Shown here: one piece after another, positions 43,013-50,753 of the stretch
Layout: each line of letters opens with the position of its first letter
How positions within the stretch are numbered: position 1 is the stretch's first letter
DNA from: Neobacillus drentensis
Lineage (GTDB): Bacteria; Bacillota; Bacilli; Bacillales; Cytobacillaceae
Assembly: GCF_021560175.1 (NCBI RefSeq)
Contig: NZ_CP091110.1
Span: forward strand, 2,780,001 to 2,844,000
Direction of reading: 5' to 3'
Length of the DNA: 64,000 bases
The notes under the pieces: model-generated
Told to the model about the DNA's origin: nothing
The model's input: only the letters and a program-made list of their open reading frames with translations
Database searches by the model: none
Position numbers and translations under genes: made by a program

Positions 43013-43042
43013 TCACAACTAATTTTAAAGTGGGGGATTATA

Positions 43043-43156
43043 ATGGAATGGATTGATTACTTATCACCGAACACGGTTTCTGGCATTGTATTTTATAGCC
43101 TTTCATTTGTCGGGGTCATATTTTTAAACATAAAGGTTTACAAGTTTAAGAATTAA
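43043..43156 (+). CDS. Small membrane peptide (37 aa) in the nitroreductase operon
   Basis: A 37-codon frame reads MEWIDYLSPNTVSGIVFYSL followed by SFVGVIFLNIKVYKFKN: one membrane helix (about 14-30) and a basic tail. GTGGGGGA stands 6 bases before ATG. It is the first gene after the operators, 23 bases ahead of the nitroreductase, so they form an operon. Too short to classify. Confidence 0.6.
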   Translation: MEWIDYLSPNTVSGIVFYSLSFVGVIFLNIKVYKFKN

Positions 43157-43179
43157 CTACATAAACTGGAGGTTCCTTT

Positions 43180-43704
43180 ATGGACGTAGTAAAAGCCATT
43201 CAAACACGACGTGAGATTACTAGTTTCCAAGACAAACCCGTTCCGAATGACATACTGGAAAGTATTCTTGATGCAGGCTACCTGGCTCCTACTGGCAATA
43301 ATCTTCCGTCAAGAGAATTAATTTTAGTGACAAATAAGCAGAACCTCGAGACGCTGGAAAAAACAACCCCCTACATGGAGTGGTTAAAAGAAGCTTCTGC
43401 CGCAATTGTCATTACAGGTCGCCCAGACGTAAGTAAATACTGGATTCAAGATGGGTCCATTTCTTCCTCTTTTATCTGGTTGCGAGCAACAGAGCTTGAA
43501 GTGGGTGTTGGCTTTGGGGCGGTTTACAATTTTGAAGATGCGAAAGAATCGGCCAAACGTGAGGAATGGGTTCGAAACGCACTACATATCCCTAACGATC
43601 GGCGCGTATTAGCGATACTCGGGATTGGATACCCAGAAAATAAGCCTAATGCTAAGAAACTTCCTTCTAAAGAAGAAATTATCTATTATGAATCCTTTAA
43701 ATAA
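43180..43704 (+). CDS. Nitroreductase-family FMN oxidoreductase
   Basis: 174 residues. Family motifs: VVKAIQTRREITSFQDKPVPND (FMN phosphate-binding R-R), AGYLAPTGNNLPSRELILVT and ILGIGYPENKPNAKK near the end. Members reduce nitro compounds, quinones or act in detoxification, using FMN and NAD(P)H. TGGAGG precedes the ATG. It is the second gene of the MarR-controlled operon. Terminator follows directly. Confidence 0.92.
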   Translation: MDVVKAIQTRREITSFQDKPVPNDILESILDAGYLAPTGNNLPSRELILVTNKQNLETLEKTTPYMEWLKEASAAIVITGRPDVSKYWIQDGSISSSFIWLRATELEVGVGFGAVYNFEDAKESAKREEWVRNALHIPNDRRVLAILGIGYPENKPNAKKLPSKEEIIYYESFK

Positions 43705-43727
43705 ATGACAGATTGCCTTTCTTCATT

Positions 43728-43756
43728 TGGCGAATAGTAAGCACTATTCGCTTTTC
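43728..43756 (+). terminator. Terminator of the nitroreductase operon
   Basis: GCGAATAGT and ACTATTCGC pair perfectly around 4 bases, then TTTTC. Confidence 0.85.
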
Positions 43757-43780
43757 TTATACACACCCGGTGATGCCAAG

Positions 43781-43808
43781 CACCAACCCTTTTTTTTCTC
43801 ATATACAT
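43781..43808 (+). promoter_or_regulatory. Candidate sigma-K-type promoter
   Basis: CAC (43781-43783) and CATATACAT (43800-43808) are separated by 16 bases, matching the sigma-K arrangement. The predicted start codon (43846) is 37 bases downstream. Confidence 0.45.
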
Positions 43809-43845
43809 GAAAAGATTTAATGAAGAAAGAAAGGGGGAGGCTGCA

Positions 43846-44253
43846 TTGTACCCAAATGATCCTTACCAGTCTTTCTATCCATATTACTATGACTACAGAC
43901 AAGGACTATTTCAAAAAATTCTTGCTTGTTATCAGCAGAAGCGGTGGATTCGATTATCTTTTCGAGATGGAACAACTGTGGAAGGTTTTATAAGGACCTA
44001 TGACCTTGCAAGGGGAGTATTAATTTATGTACCAATGCAAAGTTATATGATTTCATGTGAAGGTGTAAGGGTGGATTCTCTTCAAAAAGCACAGAACTGC
44101 ATAGGTAAAAGGGCCACTTTGACACTTCCCAACCATATTGGCCTGTCTTTTACCATAGAAGATGTCGACCAATCACAAAATATTGGTGGATGGGTGAACA
44201 TAAATGAACTAATGTCGGTATCCGGACAGGTAGTGGACACGAATTGTATTTAG
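43846..44253 (+). CDS. Uncharacterised Tyr-rich protein, possible sporulation gene
   Basis: About 135 residues. A Tyr-rich start (YPNDPYQSFYPYYYDYRQG) precedes a small beta-rich core in Sm-like style (WIRLSFRDGTTVEGFIRTYD) and a C-terminal region ending GQVVDTNCI. TTG43846 has AAAGGGGGAGG 5 bases upstream; the in-frame ATG at 43807 overlaps the candidate promoter and has no ribosome site. The promoter pattern and Tyr-rich head suggest a spore-coat role, by inference only. Confidence 0.6.
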   Translation: MYPNDPYQSFYPYYYDYRQGLFQKILACYQQKRWIRLSFRDGTTVEGFIRTYDLARGVLIYVPMQSYMISCEGVRVDSLQKAQNCIGKRATLTLPNHIGLSFTIEDVDQSQNIGGWVNINELMSVSGQVVDTNCI

Positions 44254-44291
44254 TTGGCACGGTCTTGCAACACAGAAAATTCAAACATAGC

Positions 44292-44328
44292 ACAAAAGGA
44301 AGCACATCGAACGTGTGCTTCCTTTTGT
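44292..44328 (+). terminator. Terminator after the Tyr-rich gene
   Basis: ACAAAAGGAAGCACA pairs with TGTGCTTCCTTTTGT around a 7-base loop, followed by TTTT. Confidence 0.9.
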
Positions 44329-44357
44329 TTTCGGATCATTTAAAAACTGTTTCATGA
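44329..44357 (+). repeat. 29-base exact copy of part of the AAA ATPase gene
   Basis: The 29 bases starting TTTCGGATCATTTAAAAACT are identical to 46588-46616, which encodes part of the ATPase C-terminus on the minus strand. This copy is in the gap between a terminator and the bmr stop codon, in the same orientation. Confidence 0.85.
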
Positions 44358-44359
44358 GT

Positions 44360-45562
44360 TTAATTTGACTTATTCAGTAGACTAGCCTTCACTTTGATAG
44401 AAGAATCACTTGCCTGCTTCTTCCAAAACAAGGTAATCGCGATTCCAAGTGTTAGGATCACCGATGCAAAATAGTAAGGGTAGTTAATATCGATATCAAA
44501 TAATATCCCCCCTAGAATGGGTCCGCTAATGTTTGCTAAACTTGTAAACATGGAGTTCATCCCACCAACGAAACCTTGTTCGTTCCCGGCTATATTGGAA
44601 AGATAGGATGTTATGGCTGGACGGAATAAATCAAATCCAACAAAAACAATAAATGTGACGAGTAAAATAGAGAAATAGGAATGAACAACCGTCATTAAAA
44701 AGACAAGTAAGGTTGATAAAATTAAGCAATATCGAAGCAACTTAATTTCACCCCAAATTCGTGTAAGCCGATCAAATAATAGGACTTGTGCAACTGCGCC
44801 AAAAATGCCACCGCCTGTGATAACAATCGCTATATCGGATGGTTTAAATTGAAATTTATGGTCCACAAATAGACTGAAGAAAGATTCAAAAGCGGCTAAG
44901 CCAAATGAGGCGATAAAAATTAAAATAAACGCAAGGAAATATTTAGGGGCAATAATACGCTTAAAGCCAAACTTACCATTGGAGACTTGTTCATTTTCAT
45001 CTTCGTTACGATTCGGCTCAGATAATAAAATAATAGAAAGTATAGACGCAATCGTTCCAAGTGCCCCTGCAAAGAAGAAAGGTATACGTGTTCCAAACTC
45101 CGCTAAAAATCCACCAATGCCTGGACCAATAATAAATCCTGTACTAATGGCAGCTGACATAAACCCGAGTGCCTTTGGGCGCGAATCCAAATCGGTAATA
45201 TCAGCAATAAAGGCAGTAACAGCCGGCATGATGAACGCAGCACTAATTCCACCCAAAATACGGGAAATAAATAGCATTTCAATTCCTTTTCCAATCCCAA
45301 ATAAAAATTCTGACATACCGAAAATAAATAAGCCAATAACAATCATGATTTTCCTGCCGAATTGATCTGCTGCTTTCCCTGCAAGTGGTGAAACAAGCAA
45401 TTGAGCGAATGCAAAAGCTGCTGTTAAATAACCTACTGTTTTCCCCGTGATCCCTAATTCATCCATCAGTGTAGGTAAGACTGGGATGACGAGACCAATT
45501 CCCAAAAAAGCAATGAATAAATTCATTAATAATAATCCTAAAGTGACGTTACGAGTCTTCAT
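44360..45562 (-). CDS. bmr: Bmr-type multidrug efflux MFS transporter
   Basis: About 400 residues, twelve membrane segments. It follows B. subtilis Bmr closely: MNLFIAFLGIGLVIPVLPTL, DQFGRKIMIVIGLFIFG, RILGGISAAFIMPAVTAFIAD, MSAAISTGFIIGPGIGGFLA and FESFFSLFVDHKFQFKPSDIA. It exports cationic drugs and dyes by proton antiport. AAGGAGCAG is spaced for ATG45562. The divergent MerR gene and a 19-base-spacer promoter upstream show drug-inducible activation, as in the BmrR-Bmr pair. Confidence 0.93.
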   Translation of the reverse strand: MKTRNVTLGLLLMNLFIAFLGIGLVIPVLPTLMDELGITGKTVGYLTAAFAFAQLLVSPLAGKAADQFGRKIMIVIGLFIFGMSEFLFGIGKGIEMLFISRILGGISAAFIMPAVTAFIADITDLDSRPKALGFMSAAISTGFIIGPGIGGFLAEFGTRIPFFFAGALGTIASILSIILLSEPNRNEDENEQVSNGKFGFKRIIAPKYFLAFILIFIASFGLAAFESFFSLFVDHKFQFKPSDIAIVITGGGIFGAVAQVLLFDRLTRIWGEIKLLRYCLILSTLLVFLMTVVHSYFSILLVTFIVFVGFDLFRPAITSYLSNIAGNEQGFVGGMNSMFTSLANISGPILGGILFDIDINYPYYFASVILTLGIAITLFWKKQASDSSIKVKASLLNKSN

Positions 45563-45634
45563 CTTTCTACTGCTCCTTACTAAAACTAAAATTGAAAACA
45601 AATCTGGGGAATTTATCAGTTGTTTACAATTTCT

Positions 45635-45665
45635 ATCCTAGTGTATATAGTTACTATATAGTCAA
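45635..45665 (-). promoter_or_regulatory. MerR-type promoter of bmr (19-base spacer)
   Basis: On the minus strand TTGACT (45665-45660) and TAGGAT (45640-45635) are 19 bases apart, the over-long spacing that MerR activators correct by bending DNA. The spacer holds the perfect dyad TATATAGT-T-ACTATATA (45644-45660). Confidence 0.82.
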
Positions 45666-45681
45666 GGGCGGTGTTGGAAAA

Positions 45682-46515
45682 ATGAATAAAAAAAATGAAA
45701 AATATTTAACCACAGGCGAATTTGCTAAGCTTTGCAAAGTAAACAAACAGACACTTTTTTATTATGATCAAATTGGGCTTTTGTCTCCAGAATTGAAAAA
45801 TGACAAAGGGTACCGCTATTACTCCATTCATCAAATAGAACTTTTCTTTGTGATTGATTTATTAAAAGAACTTGGGATGTCGCTGAACGATATTCAACAA
45901 TACATGGGAAATAAATCTCCGGAAAGTTTTTTATCGTTAATGTATCAAAAAAAAGAAGAGATTGTGAAAATGCGACAGGAAATTGATCAGAAGGAAAAAA
46001 TGATCAAGGCAAAAATCACCTTAATGGAAGAGGCGTCACAAATTGATTTTCAGCAAATTACGTTTGAACCATTACCAGAGGCAACACTTTATTTAAGTAG
46101 AAACATCGAAAATATAACAGATGAAGAATTTGTAGAGGTCATTTCGGATTTTATTAATGAATTGAGCGTTTCTCAATTGGATTCAGGCTATCCAATAGGT
46201 GGTATAACCAAACGGGAGCAGGTAATAAAAGGAGAATTCTCTAATTATAGCTATTTATACATTGAGCAACCGAATCCAAAGGTAGGATATCCGTATTTTC
46301 AGGCTGTAAAGGGTGATTTTCTGATTGGCTATCATGTTGGAGATGAGAAAACAATTAGTGAAACGTATCAGCGACTTTTTAAAGAAATGGAACGTTTAAA
46401 TTTAGCCTTAAGTGAGTATGTTTTTGAAGAGTATATTTACGATACGGTAGTAATGAATCATAAGGAACATTATGTTACTAAAATTATGATACAAGTCTCT
46501 CCAATAGATCGTTAA
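45682..46515 (+). CDS. MerR-family multidrug-sensing activator (BmrR-like)
   Basis: About 277 residues. The MerR head reads YLTTGEFAKLCKVNKQTLFYYDQIGLLSPE-like, with wing GYRYYSIHQIELF. A coiled-coil linker (about 85-120) follows, then a GyrI-like ligand domain (about 125-277) with PLPEATLYLSRNIENIT and aromatic/acidic pocket candidates (GYHVGDEKTI). Ligand binding would activate bmr across the 19-base promoter. The frame is open upstream to 45592, but MNKKNEKYLTTG is the usual MerR-family start. Sequence identity to BmrR itself is not established. Confidence 0.88.
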   Translation: MNKKNEKYLTTGEFAKLCKVNKQTLFYYDQIGLLSPELKNDKGYRYYSIHQIELFFVIDLLKELGMSLNDIQQYMGNKSPESFLSLMYQKKEEIVKMRQEIDQKEKMIKAKITLMEEASQIDFQQITFEPLPEATLYLSRNIENITDEEFVEVISDFINELSVSQLDSGYPIGGITKREQVIKGEFSNYSYLYIEQPNPKVGYPYFQAVKGDFLIGYHVGDEKTISETYQRLFKEMERLNLALSEYVFEEYIYDTVVMNHKEHYVTKIMIQVSPIDR

Positions 46516-46560
46516 TTTTAGAAATTCTTGTATAGAGGAGCTAGGGGGAAATTCTAGCTC

Positions 46561-47304
46561 TTATTCCAGAAGATGTCGAAGCATTCGTTTCGGATCATTT
46601 AAAAACTGTTTCATGATCTGAAAATGATTGGTTTCTTCAAGCTTTTTCTCTTGTATTCCATCGTCACTTAATTCATATATAATGGAATCTGGATACGACA
46701 TAATGATGGGGGAATGGGTAGCAATAATGAGTTGGGAGTGTTCATTCACTAAGTCATGTATTCTCGTAACCATTGACATTTGCCGTAAAGGAGAAAGAGC
46801 AGCTTCAGGTTCATCCAGTATATAAATCCCATTTCCTCCAAACCGATGAATAAAGGTTGAGAAAAAAGCCTCTCCATGTGATTGTTCATGAAGGGATTGT
46901 CCGCCAAAAGAGTTAATAATTTTCGGAGCCCCGCCACCCTGGTCCAATTCCTCAATATTGGAAGCCACATTATAAAAGCTTTCAGCACGTAAGAAGAAAC
47001 CATCCCTTGGCTTATCAATACCCTTTATCAATTTAAGATAGTTTGTTAATTCAGAGTGGGAATCAAAGGTTGAGAAGTTGAAGTTAAAAGACCCTCCTTC
47101 TGGATTAAATCCTAAGGAAACCGCAATGGCCTCTAATAAGGTGGATTTTCCCATTCCGTTCTCACCGACCAGGTAGGTAACCTTGGGATGCAAGGTAAGC
47201 TCAGTCAGCGTTTTTATACTTGGGAGATTAAATGGATAGGTAGAAAATGCAGGCACATCTTCTCGGTTCAACATGACACTTCTAACAAACGGGGAATCTA
47301 TCAC
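46561..47304 (-). CDS. AAA-family (SMC/ABC-like) ATPase
   Basis: 247 residues. Walker A GENGMGKSTLLEA (about 47-59), then signature-like SHGEAFFSTFIHRF, Walker B GIYILDEPEAALSP and the switch IIATHSPIIMS. It is the compact AAA_21/ABC-ATPase form with no membrane domain or coiled coil. Related stand-alone proteins are found in many genomes; some act in defence, most are unassigned. The start is GTG, with no strong ribosome site. It convergently faces the MerR gene. The 29-base copy at 44329 derives from its 3' end. Confidence 0.88.
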   Translation of the reverse strand: MIDSPFVRSVMLNREDVPAFSTYPFNLPSIKTLTELTLHPKVTYLVGENGMGKSTLLEAIAVSLGFNPEGGSFNFNFSTFDSHSELTNYLKLIKGIDKPRDGFFLRAESFYNVASNIEELDQGGGAPKIINSFGGQSLHEQSHGEAFFSTFIHRFGGNGIYILDEPEAALSPLRQMSMVTRIHDLVNEHSQLIIATHSPIIMSYPDSIIYELSDDGIQEKKLEETNHFQIMKQFLNDPKRMLRHLLE

Positions 47305-47446
47305 AATTGATCAGCTGCCTTATTTTAATATTTTATTGATTTCCAATGAGCAAGTGCAGGAAGCGTATTTAGCTTAGAAGGTTCATCAAGTTTGGCAAAA
47401 ATCATCGTACAAATAGGTTTATGGCGGTTTTAGATTTGTTATCAGA

Positions 47447-47485
47447 CAAAAAAGTTTGAGGAAGAAGGGATCATCCTCAAACTTT
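47447..47485 (-). terminator. Terminator of the membrane-protein gene at 47512
   Basis: On the minus strand AAAGTTTGAGGA pairs with TCCTCAAACTTT across an 11-base loop and continues with TTT. Confidence 0.82.
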
Positions 47486-47511
47486 ACTATGTCTTTAACA
47501 AAGAGCTGTTA

Positions 47512-48261
47512 TTAAGCAGTTTGCCTTTTATTTCTTTTTGGTTGGTCTTCCGTTTTATTTTTGTTCGATTTTTTTGACTTTGACACTCTAAAGAATAGAA
47601 TTAACCCGGCATTAAACATGAGCGTCCACACGAGTGCAAATTTATTACCGTTAAAATAGATTCCTGCTATAGGGATCAATAGTAAGATGATACTTTTCAA
47701 ATAGTAATTTACCTTAGGGTTTACCGCCATCAATACGGAAAGAAGAACAAGAATCGAAGGGATGAGGTTATCCCCCAAAAAGGTAAGATTCGGATAATTC
47801 ACATAGAAATAATAAGCAAATGATCCGATAATGGCCATTAAAGAAAGATAAAATCGGATAATTGGATTCTTATAAAAGAGGATCCAAACGGCCATAAAAT
47901 TTATTGCTGCACGAAATACAACGACAGATACTATCTTTGTAAAATCACTAAACGGATTTTTCGCAAAGTCTAACATATAGTAGATGTTGTAACAAACAAT
48001 GGCTACTACAATGATTTTAAAAAGAAGTTTTACCCAAGACAGCTCCAATTTCTTTTTCTTTTTTGACGAGCGGAACCTAGAGGGTGAGCTACCTCTCCCT
48101 TTGGCCTCATGACCTGTATTTTTCCGATTCTTAAACCACTTTTGAAATCCGCTATCATCTATTTCCTGTTCGGCTTCTAATCTAGTAGTAGATTCGCTTG
48201 TTTTATATTCTTGGTCATTGCCTTGTTCACTATGTTGTTCTGACTCAGATTGAAAATCCAA
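47512..48261 (-). CDS. Uncharacterised membrane protein with charged N-terminal tail
   Basis: 249 residues. A hydrophilic N-terminus (about 1-80; acidic then KKKKK-rich) is followed by five or six membrane segments (about 82-225) and a basic end (KKSNKNKTEDQPKRNKRQ). The layout implies a cytosolic tail that could bind nucleic acid or membrane lipids. I do not recognise the family. It is monocistronic with a clear terminator. Confidence 0.75.
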   Translation of the reverse strand: MDFQSESEQHSEQGNDQEYKTSESTTRLEAEQEIDDSGFQKWFKNRKNTGHEAKGRGSSPSRFRSSKKKKKLELSWVKLLFKIIVVAIVCYNIYYMLDFAKNPFSDFTKIVSVVVFRAAINFMAVWILFYKNPIIRFYLSLMAIIGSFAYYFYVNYPNLTFLGDNLIPSILVLLSVLMAVNPKVNYYLKSIILLLIPIAGIYFNGNKFALVWTLMFNAGLILFFRVSKSKKSNKNKTEDQPKRNKRQTA

Positions 48262-48350
48262 TTTATCTTCACCTCATGCATTTTTTATCATTATATCTTA
48301 TTTTGATAGAAGTAGTTACTAGAAACTCTTTTTAATAGAATCACTGTAAG

Positions 48351-48666
48351 GAAATTTTTTGTTTGGACAAATTGAAAAATTAGCAGAAGAAACTTCAAGC
48401 GGTCTAATATATCTTGGACTTTTATATTCCTCTTCAAAGGGATATGAAAAGGCTTCTAATCTTTTTAATAAGGCATTGGAATAATGAAAAATGAAAAGTT
48501 TAAGTACAGAGGAAACTTTAAAAAGATATTCGAGACGTTTATCAAAAATGCAAATCAACAAAAGGCACAATATTGGCTGGATAATCTGCTTCAACGCCAG
48601 AGTTATGATAAAAAATTCAAAAAACTAGATGACCTCCAAAGAAAAATCGAACAGAACATTTATTGA
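48351..48666 (+). pseudogene. Decayed TPR protein tail (Rap/NprR-like)
   Basis: A start-less frame ending at TAA 48482-48484 reads IEKLAEETSSGLIYLGLLYS and GYEKASNLFNKALE, a TPR-like pattern. It overlaps by TAATG a second frame (48484-48666) reading FKKIFETFIKNANQQKAQYW and SYDKKFKKLDDLQRKI. Together they look like the C-terminal TPRs of a Rap/NprR/PlcR-type regulator with one frameshift and a missing 5' end. The second part alone is 60 codons without a ribosome site. Confidence 0.4.
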
Positions 48667-48754
48667 GTTAGCGGGGCAGGTTCGCATAATAGGACTTGAA
48701 TAAATATATCCCACATTAGGAAATATATAATAAATCATTTCTGAAGGGGATTAG

Positions 48755-49543
48755 ATGAACAACTATACAAATGATAATACTGCCAGACGGTATAAAGCAC
48801 ATGTTAGTATTTTAGGAACAACCCAATTGCATTTAAGAAATCCTTACATCATCGCATGGTGGTCTGCTGCGTTTCCTGGATTCGGGCATTTGCTATTATC
48901 TAAATATCTTAGAGGATATGCATTATTTATTTGGGAAGTTGTTGTAAATGTTAAATCAAATGTTAATTCTTCCATGGTGTATTCCTTTCAGGGGAATATT
49001 GATATGGCAAAAGAGGTATTAGATCCAAGATGGCTTCTTATGTATATCCCTGTTTACCTTTTCGGTATTTGGGACAGTTACCGGACAACAGTAGATATGA
49101 ATAAGGTCTATCTATTGACCGAGCGAGAAGAACATCGTTTTAGTTCATTTTCATTAGGATCGTTAGAGATTAACTACTTAGATAAGCGAAATCCCATTCT
49201 TTCCCTTATGTGGTCGTTGTTTATCCCTGGGCTTGGGCAGCTTTATATACATAGGATTTTAACTGCTTTCTTTGTAATCATATGGTTAGTGGTGTTTTTT
49301 TATTATTCTCATGCACAAGAAGCTGTTATACTTTTGTTTTTAGGAAAAGTAAAGGAAGCAACATCTGTTTTAAAGTCAGAATGGCTTCTTTTTATCCCTT
49401 CACACTATGGGTTTGCAGCTTATGATTCGTATATGAATACAGTTGAGAATAACAAACTATTTGAAAAAGAGTTAAGGAATCATTTAATCGAGAATTATCA
49501 ATCAGAGGGTTTTAAAATTCTAAAAGGACAAAAAGTGAAGTGA
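48755..49543 (+). CDS. Membrane protein with duplicated TM2-like module
   Basis: 262 residues in two similar halves. NPYIIAWWSAAFPGFGHLLL (about 29-48) recurs as NPILSLMWSLFIPGLGQLYI (about 145-164). FGIWDSYRTTVDMNKVY recurs as FAAYDSYMNTVENNKLF. The P-G-x-G-x-x-x-x turn is that of TM2-type hairpins. So it is an internal duplication with about four to six membrane segments. GAAGGGGATT precedes the ATG. Its stop overlaps the start of the next gene (GTGA), showing a two-gene operon. Function unknown. Confidence 0.75.
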   Translation: MNNYTNDNTARRYKAHVSILGTTQLHLRNPYIIAWWSAAFPGFGHLLLSKYLRGYALFIWEVVVNVKSNVNSSMVYSFQGNIDMAKEVLDPRWLLMYIPVYLFGIWDSYRTTVDMNKVYLLTEREEHRFSSFSLGSLEINYLDKRNPILSLMWSLFIPGLGQLYIHRILTAFFVIIWLVVFFYYSHAQEAVILLFLGKVKEATSVLKSEWLLFIPSHYGFAAYDSYMNTVENNKLFEKELRNHLIENYQSEGFKILKGQKVK

Positions 49544-50007
49544 TAGATTTGCAGTTATTTTCAACATTTGAAACCACTGGATTTTTAGAACTCGCAATTT
49601 CTACGTTAGAAAATAAGGGGATCAAAAAAGATAGTATATTTGCTGTCCCTCTGGATAATAGAGCGGAAGAACGTAAAATTTTTGATACCCTACATCGGTC
49701 AGACGGAACAAGCCTGATTGATATTGGAATGGGGATTGGTACTGCATTTTCTGTTATTGGAGCAAGTATTGGGTTTAAATTAGCTTGGGGACCGATTTAT
49801 TGTGGACTGATAGGTGCGTTTGTTGGATTTGTTCTGGGATTTGCTATTCGTCTTTTTATGGAATTGGTTATAAAGAAAAAGAAAAGAGTTTTAAAAGGAA
49901 AACATTCTGAAGTAATCTTAATAGTTGATTGCAAAGAATCACAAGCTGAATTAGTAGAAGATATACTTTGGAGCCACTTTGCATTAGGAGTAGCAAAAGT
50001 AAAATGA
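49540..50007 (+). CDS. Uncharacterised membrane protein with glycine-zipper helices
   Basis: 155 residues. A soluble ferredoxin-like-fold start (LQLFSTFETTGFLELAISTL) precedes two glycine-rich membrane helices (GMGIGTAFSVIGASIGFKLA and GLIGAFVGFVLGFAIRLF). A soluble tail follows (HSEVILIVDCKESQAELVED). This resembles small stress-type membrane proteins (DUF1269-like) without firm assignment. Its GTG start overlaps the stop of the upstream duplicated protein, so the products probably act together. Confidence 0.7.
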   Translation: MIDLQLFSTFETTGFLELAISTLENKGIKKDSIFAVPLDNRAEERKIFDTLHRSDGTSLIDIGMGIGTAFSVIGASIGFKLAWGPIYCGLIGAFVGFVLGFAIRLFMELVIKKKKRVLKGKHSEVILIVDCKESQAELVEDILWSHFALGVAKVK

Positions 50008-50091
50008 TTCATTATTTCATGTATAAGTACCACTTGTCAGGGAGTTTGTAATTGTTTCACTAACTGTCTTCAAAGTATGGGTAGCATTTCT

Positions 50092-50128
50092 AACAAAAAC
50101 GTTCGGCTGCTTAAAAAAGCAGCCGAAC
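50092..50128 (-). terminator. Terminator of the VOC gene at 50178
   Basis: GTTCGGCTGCTT and its complement pair around four bases; read on the minus strand it is followed by GTTTTTGTT. Confidence 0.85.
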
Positions 50129-50177
50129 GGGAGAGGTTAATCAAAGAAGCGAAGGTTGTGGACTTCATTTGAATAGA

Positions 50178-50591
50178 CTAGGCTTCTGTGGACGGATGTT
50201 CACACAGGAGCATCCAGGATGTTCCAAATTTGTCTCTCAGTTGAGCATAACGCAATGCAAAAAAGGTTTCTTCCATGGGCATAAAGATTTCTCCACCTTC
50301 AGAAAGCAAGCTATAAAGCCTCTCCGCCTCTTCTGCACTGTCAACTCGGAGTGTCAGATAGACACTCCTTATTGGTTCAGCGTTAGGGATGTCAGCTCCT
50401 CTAAGCACCGTTTCCCCAATCTCGATAGTAGCATGCAAAATGTCATTTTCCCGACCTTTCGGAACGTTCGTCGAATCTGGCAGTTGGTTGAAAGCCATCA
50501 TCGATGTGATTTTGCCTCCGATATGCTGTTCATAGAACCGAAAAGCCTGTTCGCAGACTCCTCGATAGTTAACGTAGATATCAAGTTTCAT
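50178..50591 (-). CDS. PhnB-like VOC (glyoxalase-fold) protein
   Basis: 137 residues. Start VNYRGVCEQAFRFYEQHIGG, then LHATIEIGETVLRGADIP and a C-terminal FFALRYAQLRDKFGTSWMLL, the standard order of PhnB/3-dmu-9-type VOC proteins. Members are dimers that bind metals or small ligands; enzymatic roles are mostly unassigned. GGGAGTGATT precedes ATG. It is a single gene with its own terminator. Confidence 0.9.
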   Translation of the reverse strand: MKLDIYVNYRGVCEQAFRFYEQHIGGKITSMMAFNQLPDSTNVPKGRENDILHATIEIGETVLRGADIPNAEPIRSVYLTLRVDSAEEAERLYSLLSEGGEIFMPMEETFFALRYAQLRDKFGTSWMLLCEHPSTEA

Positions 50592-50717
50592 TAAATAATC
50601 ACTCCCTTTTTATTTTGGTTGCTGGTCTTGATAGATATCTTATCATTCAGTATAAACGGCATATGAATGCCTATACAATGATGGATTTTATGAAGTCGAT
50701 ATTTAAATATAAATATA

Positions 50718-50753
50718 GAAAAAAAGAAACACGCTGAAATTTCAGTGTGCTTC
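50718..50753 (-). terminator. Terminator of the MFS gene at 50754
   Basis: GAAACACGCTGAAA and TTTCAGTGTGCTTC pair with wobbles and almost no loop; on the minus strand a run of T follows. It abuts the MFS stop. Confidence 0.78.

Noticed and set aside
48319..48594. 91-residue minus-strand ORF
   Set aside because: Complement of the TPR-like remnant and without ribosome site.
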